Shown: positions 40,199 through 49,920 of the stretch, in pieces
Position numbering within the stretch: the first letter of the stretch is position 1
How the letters are laid out: each line of letters opens with the position of its first letter
Assembly: GCF_004217145.1 (NCBI RefSeq)
Contig: NZ_SHKR01000002.1
Coordinates: 1-64,000 of the forward strand
Source: Kribbella rubisoli
GTDB taxonomy: Bacteria; Actinomycetota; Actinomycetes; Propionibacteriales; Kribbellaceae
Length of the DNA: 64,000 nucleotides
Reading direction: 5' to 3'
Position numbers and translations under genes: made by a program
Notes under the pieces: generated by a model
What the model saw: the letters and a program-made list of their open reading frames with translations, nothing else
The model's database searches: none
What the model was told of the DNA's origin: nothing

Positions 40199-42211
40199 CT
40201 ACGGCAGGCGGCGCCAGCGGACGGCGTCGGCGATCACGTAGCCGTCGGCGTTGTCGCTCAGCTCGACATAGCTGTCCAGGCCGGCGTTGAACGTGAACGT
40301 GCCGAGCGACACCCACTCACCAGTCCGCGGATCCGGTACGCCGCGGACGCGCTGGTTGACAGTCACCGTCGTAGTGCCGCCCGCGTGATGTACGACGTAC
40401 GGCGCGTTCGAAGCGCGGTTCGGATCAGCGGTGTACGACGTGAGGAGCTCGTACTGTCCCGTGCCGGGGATGGCCGGGCGGAAACGAGCCAGGTTGGCGC
40501 CGGTGCCCTTCGCGTGGGTGAGGTAGTTGAACCCGTAATACCCGAGGAGGCTGCGCCCGCTGGCCCACGTCCCGACCGTCTCGAAGCCGAGCCCGCCGTT
40601 GTCGACGGTGATCTCCTCGCGGACGTCCGGGGTCGCCGGCGCCTTGACGAGGGTCAGTTGCTCGAGTGCCACCGCCGTACCGCCGCCTCGGCCTGCACCG
40701 GCCAAGGTGAAGCGGATGGAGTGCCGCCCTGCGGTGAGCTGGCGCCGGTCGAGCAGCACCATGTCGTAGCCCTCGCCGCGGAACGAGGTCAGGTCGAGTG
40801 CACTGACCCGCGGGGCTTCCCCGTCGACAGTCACCGTGACCAGTCCGCCGTCAGCAGAGCGGTAGTAGCGCAGCCACAGCTCGTACGTGTCGTCGCGGTC
40901 CACGTGGATCGCCTGGTCGACGTACGCGCCGACAGCGCCGGCTGGCAGCCGCGGGTAGTTCATCGGGTACGACGACGTGGACAGACCCGGCCCGGTGGCC
41001 AGACTGTCGCGTCCTTGGGTCAGCCACTCCAGGTTGAAGCGGGCGACCGCCACGCGGCGCGGACTGCTGTCGATGTCGCCGTCGCACCCATACAGCAGGA
41101 CGATTGTGCCGTCGGACAGGCGGGCGAGGTCGGAGTAGTACCCACGGATCGGGCTGATCGATCGGCTGTAGCGGAACGACTTGCCCTCGTCGTAGCTGAC
41201 TGCGACCGTCATGTTCCAGCGCATCGGCGAGTCAGGACGACTGAGCAGCACCCGATTGGCGTCGTCTGTGTACCGGTGGAAGCCCATGTCACAGCCGTTG
41301 AACAGGCCCACACTGAAGTCCATCACCGCACGCGACCAACTCAGACCCTCGTCGGTGCTGATGGCGAAGTCCCGCGGCCAGTCGTTCCCGGAGCCCGGCC
41401 GACTGTTCATCACGATGGAGCCGTCCGCGCGCTGAAGCACTCTGGCCTCGCCAACCGTCGGCAGCCCAGTCCCGAGCGGTACCTCGCCACCGGCCTTCCA
41501 GGTGCGACCGTGGTCGTCGCTGTAGACGGTGGAGGCGCCGTAGTTGCGGTCTGCCGTGGGTACGCCGGTGATGATCGTCCGGTGCGACACGGTGAGCAGC
41601 AACCGGCCGGACTTCAACTGGATGCCGTGCCCGGGGCCAGGACCGTGCATCTCCCAGTTGAACGGGAAGCTGTCGAACAGACCGTCCAGACTGTGCCGCT
41701 CGCCCCACGTAGCGCCGTTGTCGGTGCTGGAGCGATAGTGCACGATGCCGGTGTCGGACGAGCAACTGGTGTTCTCCGGCAGCCGCGCGCAGAGGTTGTA
41801 GAACAGGAAGACCTCGCCGGTGTGGCCGTCGGCAACAAATGTCGGGTTGGCCCAGCTCTCACCGTTCACTGACGCCTCGACGGTCTGCGTCGGCAGCCAC
41901 GTCAGTCCGCCGTCCGTACTGCGCCGGATGAGCAGATCGTGCGGTCCGGCGTCGCACACCTCGTGCCGGCCCTCACAGCACGCGATGAGGGTGTCGTTGC
42001 GCGTCGCGATCAGCCCGTAGACGAAGTAACTGGCCAACGGGTCGACGGTGTTGTCCCACAGTGTTGTCTCTCCGAAGACCGGCGCAGCCGGCTGATGGTG
42101 TCCACGCCTGCCACCACCTTGCGGTACGACGGCGTTGGCGGACGTCGGCAACGCGGCCGCGGCCGCCCCGGCCGCGATCCCGAGATTCAACGTACGACGA
42201 CTGATCGGCAT
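40199..42211 (-). CDS. Tat-exported sialidase-like (BNR/Asp-box) glycosidase with golvesin-type C-terminal domain
   Basis: 670 residues. The Tat signal RRTLNLGIAAGAAAAALPTSA is cleaved near ANA. A six-bladed propeller at about 45-420 carries Asp boxes (STDGGLTW, STDNGATW, SDDHGRTW, STDEGLSW). A jelly-roll region lies at about 430-510 (YVDQAIHVDRDDTYELWLRYYR). The C-terminal golvesin/xanthan-lyase-CBD-like domain lies at about 530-670 (SYVELSDNADGYVIADAVRWRR). It probably removes sialic-acid-like or other terminal sugars. The substrate is not proven. GAGGAG precedes the ATG. Confidence 0.82.
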   Translation of the reverse strand: MPISRRTLNLGIAAGAAAAALPTSANAVVPQGGGRRGHHQPAAPVFGETTLWDNTVDPLASYFVYGLIATRNDTLIACCEGRHEVCDAGPHDLLIRRSTDGGLTWLPTQTVEASVNGESWANPTFVADGHTGEVFLFYNLCARLPENTSCSSDTGIVHYRSSTDNGATWGERHSLDGLFDSFPFNWEMHGPGPGHGIQLKSGRLLLTVSHRTIITGVPTADRNYGASTVYSDDHGRTWKAGGEVPLGTGLPTVGEARVLQRADGSIVMNSRPGSGNDWPRDFAISTDEGLSWSRAVMDFSVGLFNGCDMGFHRYTDDANRVLLSRPDSPMRWNMTVAVSYDEGKSFRYSRSISPIRGYYSDLARLSDGTIVLLYGCDGDIDSSPRRVAVARFNLEWLTQGRDSLATGPGLSTSSYPMNYPRLPAGAVGAYVDQAIHVDRDDTYELWLRYYRSADGGLVTVTVDGEAPRVSALDLTSFRGEGYDMVLLDRRQLTAGRHSIRFTLAGAGRGGGTAVALEQLTLVKAPATPDVREEITVDNGGLGFETVGTWASGRSLLGYYGFNYLTHAKGTGANLARFRPAIPGTGQYELLTSYTADPNRASNAPYVVHHAGGTTTVTVNQRVRGVPDPRTGEWVSLGTFTFNAGLDSYVELSDNADGYVIADAVRWRRLP

Positions 42212-42276
42212 GCCACTCTCCTCACGACGGAAGGTGGCAGGACCGTACCCGCTCGGTTCACGGAGGCGCTAGACGC

Positions 42277-42288
42277 TAATAGGTATTA
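42277..42288. promoter_or_regulatory. Palindrome upstream of the sialidase-like gene
   Basis: TAATAGGTATTA, with perfect 5-bp arms TAATA/TATTA around GG, is an AT-rich island in GC-rich DNA, 66 bp upstream of the sialidase ATG. It is a plausible -10 region or operator. Confidence 0.45.
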
Positions 42289-42329
42289 CTCCTCGGAGAA
42301 AGAAGATCGGGTGATGGCGGCGGCGGGTG

Positions 42330-42818
42330 TCACCGGCCGCCGAAGGTCTCGTACAGCTCGTCGCGCTCGGCCTCGGTGAGGTTGGTGTCGATGAGCTTGC
42401 TGTGCATGCCGTGGAAGCGCTCGCCGACCCGGTCGAGATCGCCCTGCTCGGTGACCACGAACAGTGCCGAGCTTCCCGGTGTCACCTCGGTGCGGATCTT
42501 GTGCAGCTGCTCCTTGGTGATGCCGGATTTCTCGGTCGTCTTGGCGATCGCGCCGATCGCGGCGCCGGCCACGCCGCCGATCACCGGCACGAAGAAGAGG
42601 GCGCCGAGGAGAACGCCCCACAAGGCGCCCCACCCGGTTCCGCGCCAGGTCTCTTCGTGTGCCTGCTTGGTGGTCGGATGCGAGGCGCCTTCGGGCCACG
42701 AGACGACCGCATGGTCGACGATCTTCACCAGCCCGTCCTTCTCGCAACCTTTGAGCACTGTAGCGGCGTGCTCGGCTCCGTCGGGGCTGTCGAACTTCCA
42801 CACCGTAAAGGCGGTCAT
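42330..42818 (-). CDS. DUF1269-family membrane protein
   Basis: 162 residues. An N-terminal ferredoxin-like half (FTVWKFDSPDGAEHAATVLKG) leads to a glycine-rich membrane hairpin at about 60-92 (GTGWGALWGVLLGALFFVPVIGGVAGAAIG) and a C-terminal half with SALFVVTEQGDLDRVGERF. This matches DUF1269 stress-related proteins of unknown function. AAGGAG before the ATG. Confidence 0.82.
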   Translation of the reverse strand: MTAFTVWKFDSPDGAEHAATVLKGCEKDGLVKIVDHAVVSWPEGASHPTTKQAHEETWRGTGWGALWGVLLGALFFVPVIGGVAGAAIGAIAKTTEKSGITKEQLHKIRTEVTPGSSALFVVTEQGDLDRVGERFHGMHSKLIDTNLTEAERDELYETFGGR

Positions 42819-42913
42819 GGTGCACTCCTTGCCGTTTCACTGCCGGTCATCACATGGTGTCGGCTGGAAGGCACGGCAACGTCACCCCGCTGGGGTGAAT
42901 CCGCGAAACGCAA

Positions 42914-42945
42914 CGGGCGCGTGGGTTGATGAACCCACGCGCCCG
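42914..42945 (-). terminator. Terminator after the ABC exporter operon
   Basis: A perfect 14-bp stem CGGGCGCGTGGGTT / AACCCACGCGCCCG with a GATG loop, 29 bp downstream (minus strand) of the exporter stop codon. Very stable. Confidence 0.85.
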
Positions 42946-42951
42946 CGATCA

Positions 42952-42975
42952 CAGACAGTCAGACAGTCAGACGGT
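42952..42975. repeat. Three 8-bp tandem repeats at the exporter gene's stop codon
   Basis: CAGACAGT, CAGACAGT, CAGACGGT in direct series, touching the TGA of the exporter gene (42975-42977) and leading into the terminator. Such a short tandem array could vary in number by slippage without affecting coding. Confidence 0.75.
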
Positions 42976-44858
42976 CAGGCCAGGGACTCTTCCCAGGCCT
43001 GGTGCAGCCCGGCGTAGTGGCCGTCCCGGGTGACGAGGTCGTCAGGTGCGCCGTCCTCGATGATCCGCCCGTGCTCCAGCACCAGCACCCGGTCCGCGGT
43101 CTCGACGGTGGACAGCCGGTGGGCGATGACGATCGCCGTACGGTCGGCCAGGATCGTCTTCAGAGCCCGCTGGATGAGGCGTTCGCTGGGGATGTCCAGG
43201 CTGGACGTCGCCTCGTCCAGGATCAGTACGGCGGGGTTGGCCAGGAATGCCCGCGCGAACGCGACCAGTTGGCGCTGTCCGGCGGACAGCCGGGAACCGC
43301 GCTTCTCCACCGGGGTCTCGTACCCGTTCGGCAGTGCGGTGATGAAGTCGTGCGCGCCGATCACCTTGGCGGCCTCGACGACCTCCTCCATCGTCGCGTC
43401 GGGCTTACCGAAGCGGATGTTGTCGGCGACCGAGCCGGTGAACAGGAAGTTCTCCTGGGTCACCATGACCACCCGCTCGCGCAGGTCGTCCTCGGACAGG
43501 TCGCGCAGGTCCACACCGTCGAGCAACAGGTGCCCGCTGGTCGGGTCGTAGAACCGTGCGACCAGTTTGGCGATCGTGGTCTTGCCGGCGCCCGTCGTAC
43601 CGACCAGGGCCAGCGTCTGACCCGCCGGCACGTCCAGCTGCAGACCGGGCAGCACGGGTACGCCGTCGACGTACTCGAACCGCACGTTCCGCAGTTCCAG
43701 GTGGCCACGCGCCTTGCCCGGCTTGGCCGGCTTGATCGGCTCCGGAACGTCCGGGGTCTCGTTCAGCACCCCGGACAGCTTCTCCAGTGCCGCCGAGGCG
43801 GACAGGAACGTGTTGTAGAACTGCGTGATGTCCTGCAGCGGCTCGAAGAACTGCCGCAGGTAGAGCAGGAACGCCGTCAGTACGCCGACCGTCACGTGCC
43901 CGTGGTACGCCTGGTAACCGCCGTACGCCAGGATCGCGACGATCGTGATGTTGCCGACGCCCTTGATCGCCGGCATGAAGACCGCGTTCAGCCGGAACGC
44001 CTCGAGGTTCGCCTTCCGGTACCGGTCGTTGACACCGTGGAAGATCTCCTCGTTGCGCGGCTCCCGGCGGAACGCCTGGACCGCGCGGATGCCGGTCATC
44101 GACTCGACGAAGTGCACGATGACGAGCACGACAGCTTCACGCGTCTGCCGGTAGACGATGGCGGACCGCTTCCGGAACCACGCCGTCAGGACCAGCAGGA
44201 TCGGGAACGACAGCAACGCGAGCAGCCCGAGCTTGACGTCCAGCGTGAGCAGGATGATCGCCGTACCGACCAGGGTCAGCGCGGCGGTGACCAGACCGTC
44301 GAACCCGCTGGCCAGCATCTCGTCGATCACCTGCACGTCCGACGTCAGCCGGGAGATGACCCGGCCGGACGTGAACTTGTCGTGGAACGCCGGGCTCAGC
44401 CGCTGGAAGTGGTCGAACACCCGCTTCCGCAGCCCGAGCAGAATGGTCTGACCGAGCCGGCCGGACCGCATCAGGAAGATCTGCCGGGCCCACGCCTGCA
44501 GCAACGCCGACACCAGCACGGCGATCACGATCGTGATCAGCTGCCCCGAGCCCTTGCCGGCGAGGATCGGCGGGATGCCGTTGTCGATGCCCAGGTGCAC
44601 CAGGTACGGCACGGCGAGCCGCGCGCCGTTCTCGATGATGACGATCACCACCAGCAGCCAGATCAGCTTCTGGTACGGCCGGAGCAGCTCCCCGAGCAGC
44701 TTGCGGGAGTCCTCCTTCAGCCGGATGGTCGTCGCCCGCGACAGCTCCCTGTCGGGGTCGTCCTCGAAGACGCCCCGCCACTTCTGCTCCGTCGGCTGCC
44801 GGTCGTTCTTCGGCTCGTTACTCGAGGCCTGAGGAGGTGTTTGCTGGGTCGTCGTCAT
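42975..44858 (-). CDS. Heterodimeric ABC exporter subunit with canonical ATPase site motifs
   Basis: 627 residues: an N-terminal cytoplasmic region of about 65 residues, six membrane helices (about 65-340), and a nucleotide-binding domain. Walker A is GTTGAGKTT, the signature LSAGQRQ, Walker B ends in VLILDEATSSLD with the catalytic Glu present, and the H-loop is VIAHRLST. Pairs with the preceding gene through an ATGA overlap, with GGAGG inside the upstream coding end. Probable drug or lipid exporter. Confidence 0.92.
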   Translation of the reverse strand: MTTTQQTPPQASSNEPKNDRQPTEQKWRGVFEDDPDRELSRATTIRLKEDSRKLLGELLRPYQKLIWLLVVIVIIENGARLAVPYLVHLGIDNGIPPILAGKGSGQLITIVIAVLVSALLQAWARQIFLMRSGRLGQTILLGLRKRVFDHFQRLSPAFHDKFTSGRVISRLTSDVQVIDEMLASGFDGLVTAALTLVGTAIILLTLDVKLGLLALLSFPILLVLTAWFRKRSAIVYRQTREAVVLVIVHFVESMTGIRAVQAFRREPRNEEIFHGVNDRYRKANLEAFRLNAVFMPAIKGVGNITIVAILAYGGYQAYHGHVTVGVLTAFLLYLRQFFEPLQDITQFYNTFLSASAALEKLSGVLNETPDVPEPIKPAKPGKARGHLELRNVRFEYVDGVPVLPGLQLDVPAGQTLALVGTTGAGKTTIAKLVARFYDPTSGHLLLDGVDLRDLSEDDLRERVVMVTQENFLFTGSVADNIRFGKPDATMEEVVEAAKVIGAHDFITALPNGYETPVEKRGSRLSAGQRQLVAFARAFLANPAVLILDEATSSLDIPSERLIQRALKTILADRTAIVIAHRLSTVETADRVLVLEHGRIIEDGAPDDLVTRDGHYAGLHQAWEESLA

Positions 44859-46666
44859 GCGTGCACCTCCTCTTCCTCGGCCGCGAGCAGGTGCCGGTAC
44901 TCCGGCACCGTCGCGAGTAGCTCGTGATGGGTTCCGACGTGGGTGATTGTGCCGCCCTGCAGCAGTGCGACCTTGTCGGCCAGCATCACCGTCGACGCGC
45001 GGTGCGCGACCACGATGCCGGTGGTGTCGGCGAGCACGTTCTGCAGTGCTTCCTCGACCAGAGCCTCGGTGTGGACGTCGAGAGCGGACAGTGTGTCGTC
45101 CAGCACCAGTACCGCAGGCTTGGCGAGCACTGCGCGTGCCAGTGCGAGCCGCTGCCTCTGACCGCCCGACAGCGACATGCCCTGCTCACCGACGCGGGTC
45201 TCCAGACCCCACGGCAGGTCGTTGGCGAACTGCGCCTGGGCAACCTCGAGCGCCTGCTGAACGTCGGCCTCGCTGGCATCCGGACGGCCGAGCGTCAGGT
45301 TCTCCCGGACGCTCATCGAGAACAGCGTCGGGTCGTCGAACGCGGACGCGACCGCGGTCCGCAGTGACACCAGGGACAGGTCCCGGATGTCGTGCCCGTC
45401 GATGGTGATCCGTCCGGCGGTCACGTCGTACAGCCGGGGGACCAGTGCGGTCAGAGTGGTCTTGCCGGACCCGGTGGCGCCGACCAGTGCGAGCGTCGTA
45501 CCAGGGGTCAGGTCGAGGTTGATGTCGTGCAGCACCTCGGTCGAGTCGTCGGAGAACCGGAACCCGACGTGCTCGAAACGCAGGTGGCCGTGCGAGTTGG
45601 TGAGCGTTTCCGGGCCGGACTTGATCACCGAATAGGTGTCCAGGATCTCGCTGATCCGGTCCGCCGCCGTCATCGACTCCTGCGCCATCGCCAGGATCGC
45701 GCCGAGCGAGGTGATCGGCCAGACCAGCGACAGCATCAGCGTGATGAACGCGACCAGGGTGCCGAGGGTGATGGCCTCCCGGCCGACAGCGAGCGCGCCG
45801 AGCAGCAGCACGATCACCAGGGTCAGGTTCGGGATGACGCCGAGGAAGCTCCAGAACCGGGACGCGAGCCGGACCTTCGCGACCTCGGTGTCGTACAGCG
45901 TGGTCGCTTCTTCGTCGAACTGACGCTGGACGTGCGGCCGCCGGCCGAACGCCTTGATCACCCGGAAGCCGAGCGCCGACTCCTCGATCCGGGTGGCCAG
46001 GTCACCCTGCTGGTCCTGGACCTTGCGGGAGATCCGCAGGTACTTCTTCTCGAACTTCAGCGACACCATCACGACCGGTACAGCGGCCACCAGGACCACG
46101 AGACCGAGCGGCCAGTACAGCTGGAGCAGCAGGATGGTGACGACGATCAACTGCAGGATGTTCATCACCAGGAACAGCAGACCGAAGCCCATGAACCGGC
46201 GGATCGTGGACAGGTCGGTGGTGACGCGGGAGAGCAGCTGACCGCTCTGCCAGCGGGTGTGGAACTCCATCGGCAGTGACTGGAGCCGGACGTACAGGTC
46301 GTGCCGGAGCGTTGCCTCCAAGTCGCTGACCGTTCGGGATTGCGCCCAGCGGCGCATCCACACCAAGATGACTTCGGAGATGCTGAGCCCGAGGGCCAGC
46401 AGCGCGAGCGGGACCAGCATGCTCAGCTCACGACGGGTCACCGGACCATCGATGATGGCTCGGGTGACCAGCGGTACTGCGAGGCTGACGCCGACGCCGA
46501 GCATGGCGGTGGAGAACATCACCGCTAGGCGCCAGCGGTGTGGCTTCAGGTATGGACGTAGCCGCCAGAGGTTGCGGCTGCGCTCTGGGGCACGGGTGGT
46601 AGGGGCAGCGATCGACGGCGCTTGGACAGTGTGCTCTGACGGCATCTGGACGGGCGCACTTCCCAT
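44855..46666 (-). CDS. Heterodimeric ABC exporter subunit with degenerate ATPase site
   Basis: 603 residues, six membrane helices then NBD. Walker A is GATGSGKTT and the signature LSGGQRQ, but Walker B reads VLVLDDTLSALD, so Asp replaces the catalytic Glu. The H-loop is VVAHRAST. One impaired site per dimer is the hallmark of heterodimeric exporters such as TM287/288 or BmrCD. The 181-bp upstream region holds an AAGCGCTT palindrome (46734-46741) and no gene. Confidence 0.92.
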   Translation of the reverse strand: MGSAPVQMPSEHTVQAPSIAAPTTRAPERSRNLWRLRPYLKPHRWRLAVMFSTAMLGVGVSLAVPLVTRAIIDGPVTRRELSMLVPLALLALGLSISEVILVWMRRWAQSRTVSDLEATLRHDLYVRLQSLPMEFHTRWQSGQLLSRVTTDLSTIRRFMGFGLLFLVMNILQLIVVTILLLQLYWPLGLVVLVAAVPVVMVSLKFEKKYLRISRKVQDQQGDLATRIEESALGFRVIKAFGRRPHVQRQFDEEATTLYDTEVAKVRLASRFWSFLGVIPNLTLVIVLLLGALAVGREAITLGTLVAFITLMLSLVWPITSLGAILAMAQESMTAADRISEILDTYSVIKSGPETLTNSHGHLRFEHVGFRFSDDSTEVLHDINLDLTPGTTLALVGATGSGKTTLTALVPRLYDVTAGRITIDGHDIRDLSLVSLRTAVASAFDDPTLFSMSVRENLTLGRPDASEADVQQALEVAQAQFANDLPWGLETRVGEQGMSLSGGQRQRLALARAVLAKPAVLVLDDTLSALDVHTEALVEEALQNVLADTTGIVVAHRASTVMLADKVALLQGGTITHVGTHHELLATVPEYRHLLAAEEEEVHA

Positions 46667-46847
46667 CTACTTCGGTTCACAAGGGGTTTGAGCGACCTGA
46701 AAACGGCGCACTTTCCAGTATCGCCTAGTAGGTAAGCGCTTGTCCTGCCAATTCCATTCCCCGTCGATGAATAACCACCGGACGCAATAACCCGTCCCGG
46801 CCCCACGCGGGAGGCTTGTCCGGACCTATCGCGATTCGTAATCAGTG

Positions 46848-48101
46848 CTAGGCCATCGATCGCCCCGCCGTTTCCTCTTCGGGCAACTCGCGCAGTCCGC
46901 GCAGCGGCGAGAAGAAGGCGACCAGGGTTCCCGCGAGCATGCCCGCGGTGGCGATCAGGAGGGTGGGGCGGATGTGGAGAGCGGTGGCCAGGACCCCTGA
47001 GGCGGCCGCGCCCGCCGCCTGGCCGCCGATGACCAGGGTGCGCCAGGAGGCCGTGACCTGGCCCAGGAGGTGGGCAGGAGCCAGCGCCTGGCGCAGCGTG
47101 CGCTGAGGTACGCCGAACAGCGACATCCCGAGGCCCGCGAGCACCTGGCCGAGGAGGATCAGCGGCGTACGGCCCGTGAAGAGCAGAGCACCGTTGAGCG
47201 AGGCAAGGACGCAGCCGGACAGGTACGAGCGGCCGATGCCGACCCGCCGGCACCACGGACCGGCTACCAGCGTCCCCACTACCGCAGCGGCGCCGAAGGC
47301 GGTCAGCGTGAGTCCTACGAACGCGGGCGAGCGGTGCAGCTCACGGATGAGGAACAGGACGATCAGTGGTCCTTGCAGAGATCCGGCCAGGGCCGCAATG
47401 CCCGCGGAGAGAACCAGTGGCCTGAGCATCCGGTGACCGAAGAGCACACGCAGACCTGCCGACAGCCGCACCTCGGAGCGGGGTCGCACGGGCGGGCGGT
47501 CCGGCTCGCGGATCAGGTACGCCGCGATTGTGGACACGACGTACGACGCGGCGTCGATGGCGATCGCGAACGGGGCCGTGAGGACCTGCACCAGGAGACC
47601 TGCGACGGACGGGCCGACGGTCGAGGCAAGGTTCAAGTTCAGCAGGGCGGCACTGTTTGCGCGGATCAGGTCCTCACGTGGAACCAGCAACGGGATCATC
47701 GTCTGGGACGCGGTGTCGGACAGCAACGTGAGCACTCCGGTCAGTACGGCGACGATGTACAACTGCTCGATCCGCAGCGAATCTAGGGCCGCCGCAACCG
47801 GCACGGAGCCGAGCAGTAGGAGGCGTCCGACATCGGTCCAGATCAGCACACGCCGTCGCGACCACCTGTCCACCCAGACACCCGCCAGCAGCCCGAACAG
47901 CAGGTGGGGCGCAATCGACACCGCGGACAGCGCACCCATCTGCACAGCGGATGCCTGCAGAGTCACGACCGCCACCAACGGAAGCGCGACAGTGGTGACC
48001 GCACTGCCGGATGCAGACACCAGCTGTCCGATCCATAGCTTCCTGAACTCGCCGTTAACGACCCATGCCATACCTGTGAACCTGTCACTCAGGAGAGTCA
48101 T
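46848..48101 (-). CDS. MFS transporter (macrolide-efflux/enterobactin-exporter type)
   Basis: 417 residues and about 12 helices. FRKLWIGQLVSASGSAVTTVALPLVAVVTL at the start and AGVWVDRWSRRRVLIWTDVGRLLLLGS (the MFS loop 2-3 motif) are typical of the MefA/EntS group. The ATG at 48101 is used; ATG 48071 is an alternative. The frame is open to 48188, but that would overlap the upstream gene's end. It ends 181 bp before the ABC exporter pair. Confidence 0.85.
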   Translation of the reverse strand: MTLLSDRFTGMAWVVNGEFRKLWIGQLVSASGSAVTTVALPLVAVVTLQASAVQMGALSAVSIAPHLLFGLLAGVWVDRWSRRRVLIWTDVGRLLLLGSVPVAAALDSLRIEQLYIVAVLTGVLTLLSDTASQTMIPLLVPREDLIRANSAALLNLNLASTVGPSVAGLLVQVLTAPFAIAIDAASYVVSTIAAYLIREPDRPPVRPRSEVRLSAGLRVLFGHRMLRPLVLSAGIAALAGSLQGPLIVLFLIRELHRSPAFVGLTLTAFGAAAVVGTLVAGPWCRRVGIGRSYLSGCVLASLNGALLFTGRTPLILLGQVLAGLGMSLFGVPQRTLRQALAPAHLLGQVTASWRTLVIGGQAAGAAASGVLATALHIRPTLLIATAGMLAGTLVAFFSPLRGLRELPEEETAGRSMA

Positions 48102-48135
48102 TCGACTACGGTTGTTCGCCGCCAGCAGAGCTTGT

Positions 48136-49920
48136 TCACTCCACGCGAAACACAGGACCCCTTGCAGTGAAGGGGAGTGAGGCGCCACGGGGGATCAGCC
48201 AGGCGTGCTCACGCCGTACGCGGACGACGTCGCACTGCCCGTCGGTGATGAGCAGGATCGGGCCCTCCATGGGGAAGTCCTTCGCCCGCTCGAGCAGATC
48301 GACACCGGGCTGCAGCACCGTCCCGCCCCGACCACGGACCTGCACCCGGCCGGCGATGTCGTCCACCGGCACGTACCCGGCGTCGTACGCCGCTGCGTCG
48401 CAGTACACGACCCGTGCGGCCGGTACGTCGCGAGCGCGCGAGTACGACGCGATCGCGCCGAGCGCCTTGCCCAGCAGTTCGCGATCCATCGAGCCGGAGG
48501 TGTCCAGCACCACGCCGTACGTCGGGAGGCGGTCGAGCTCGACTGGGCGGACCCAGCCCGGGCGCGGGATGTCCGGCGTACCGGACTGGCGTCGCGAGGC
48601 GCGGGCGTACGTGCGGGTCTTCTCGACGGCCGGTACGTGCTCCTCGAACCAGCGGGCGAGTTGTGCGTCCCAGGCGAGCGGCGGGTGGTCCAGCGCGCGG
48701 ATCTCCTCGACCAGTCCGGCAGGCAGGGTGCCCCGGGCAGAGTCGTGGTACGCCAGACCGGTGGTGAGCGCCCGCCGGTAGATGTCGTCCAGACCGGTGC
48801 CGCGTGCGGCCTCACCTGCGTGCGGCAGCGGGTGCCCGAGTACGTCGCCCAGTCCGACGCCGCGCAGGGTCGCGAGCTTCCGGTAGCGACGCAGGTCAGT
48901 GGTGATGCGGTCGTAGACCTCTTCGGCGGACATGCCCTTCAGGACCGGGTCGTGCAGCGCGCCGTCCGGCATACTGCCGACGCCCATCTCCAAGAGCCAG
49001 CCGTTGATCACCAGGTCGGCGGCCACGTTCCACAGGTACGGGTCGCGGCCGCCGACGCGCTCGCCGTGGCGCAGGGCGGCGTGCAGCATCTCGTGCGCCA
49101 TCACGAACCGCCACTCGTCCAGCGTCATGCTGATGAGCGGATTGACGTAGATCTCGCCGACGGCCGCATTCACCGCGGCGGTGTGGATGTCCCAGCCGCG
49201 GGCGAGCTCCGCCTCGGCGACGATCGTCATGCTCGACGCGATGGCACCGAGCAGCGGGTACGACGAGACGAACCAGCCGAGCGCGAGGTCCCACTTGTCC
49301 CGCCCGCCGCGGCGCGCACTCAGCGAAGAGCGTGCACCGCCGGCGATCTCCACGGCTGCTGCCGCGGCTGCGGACAGTCCGGCGGCGAACAGTTCGCCCC
49401 ACTCGGGCGGCTTGCCCCAGCCGTTCCAGCGGGCCGTCTCCACGTCCGACGTCCGGCCTGCTACTCCGAGTCCGTCGTACTCCGCCGGCACACCTTCGCG
49501 CCGCCAGAGACGGGCTAGCGCGTCCTCCTCCATTGCGGGGAAGGCCGTGGGCAGCTCGACGACCGGCGTACCGAGTTTGAGGGACTGGAGGTAGCGGTTG
49601 ACCGCTACGTCGCACGCGACCTGGGCGGCGTGGTCCGGATCCGGCCGGTCGCGGTCGGCGTGGCCAAGGCCGAGGTGGATGAGCAGGTGCGCGAAGACCC
49701 ACGTCCACTCGTCCGGCGTGGCGCGGCGGGTCCGGTGCGTACGGATCTGGCCGTTCGAGTCGATGATCGCCCAGGCATCGGCCGGACAGGCGTCGTCGCG
49801 GACCGGGCTGTGTGCCCAGTCGGCCATCGGCGCGAACAGCGGGTGCTGCACGACGGTCGCCCAACCGGCCTGGATCGCCTCCCACGCCTGGTCCCGCTGC
49901 TTCTGGCGCTGTTTAGGCAC
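48136..49920 (-). CDS. DUF2201-type putative metallopeptidase with C-terminal VWA-like domain
   Basis: 594 residues. The N-terminal half carries a zincin-like HEMLH (VMAHEMLHAALRH, near residue 283), preceded by a related AHLLIHLGLGH at about 80. The C-terminal ~150 residues form a VWA-like fold with the MIDAS start VVLDTSGSMDRELL and later LLITDGQC. GTG 49920 is used; TTG 49929 is possible. It overlaps the MoxR gene's TAA. MoxR+VWA pairs act as chaperone-like metal-dependent assembly or remodelling machines (family knowledge). The target here is unknown. Confidence 0.82.
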   Translation of the reverse strand: MPKQRQKQRDQAWEAIQAGWATVVQHPLFAPMADWAHSPVRDDACPADAWAIIDSNGQIRTHRTRRATPDEWTWVFAHLLIHLGLGHADRDRPDPDHAAQVACDVAVNRYLQSLKLGTPVVELPTAFPAMEEDALARLWRREGVPAEYDGLGVAGRTSDVETARWNGWGKPPEWGELFAAGLSAAAAAAVEIAGGARSSLSARRGGRDKWDLALGWFVSSYPLLGAIASSMTIVAEAELARGWDIHTAAVNAAVGEIYVNPLISMTLDEWRFVMAHEMLHAALRHGERVGGRDPYLWNVAADLVINGWLLEMGVGSMPDGALHDPVLKGMSAEEVYDRITTDLRRYRKLATLRGVGLGDVLGHPLPHAGEAARGTGLDDIYRRALTTGLAYHDSARGTLPAGLVEEIRALDHPPLAWDAQLARWFEEHVPAVEKTRTYARASRRQSGTPDIPRPGWVRPVELDRLPTYGVVLDTSGSMDRELLGKALGAIASYSRARDVPAARVVYCDAAAYDAGYVPVDDIAGRVQVRGRGGTVLQPGVDLLERAKDFPMEGPILLITDGQCDVVRVRREHAWLIPRGASLPFTARGPVFRVE

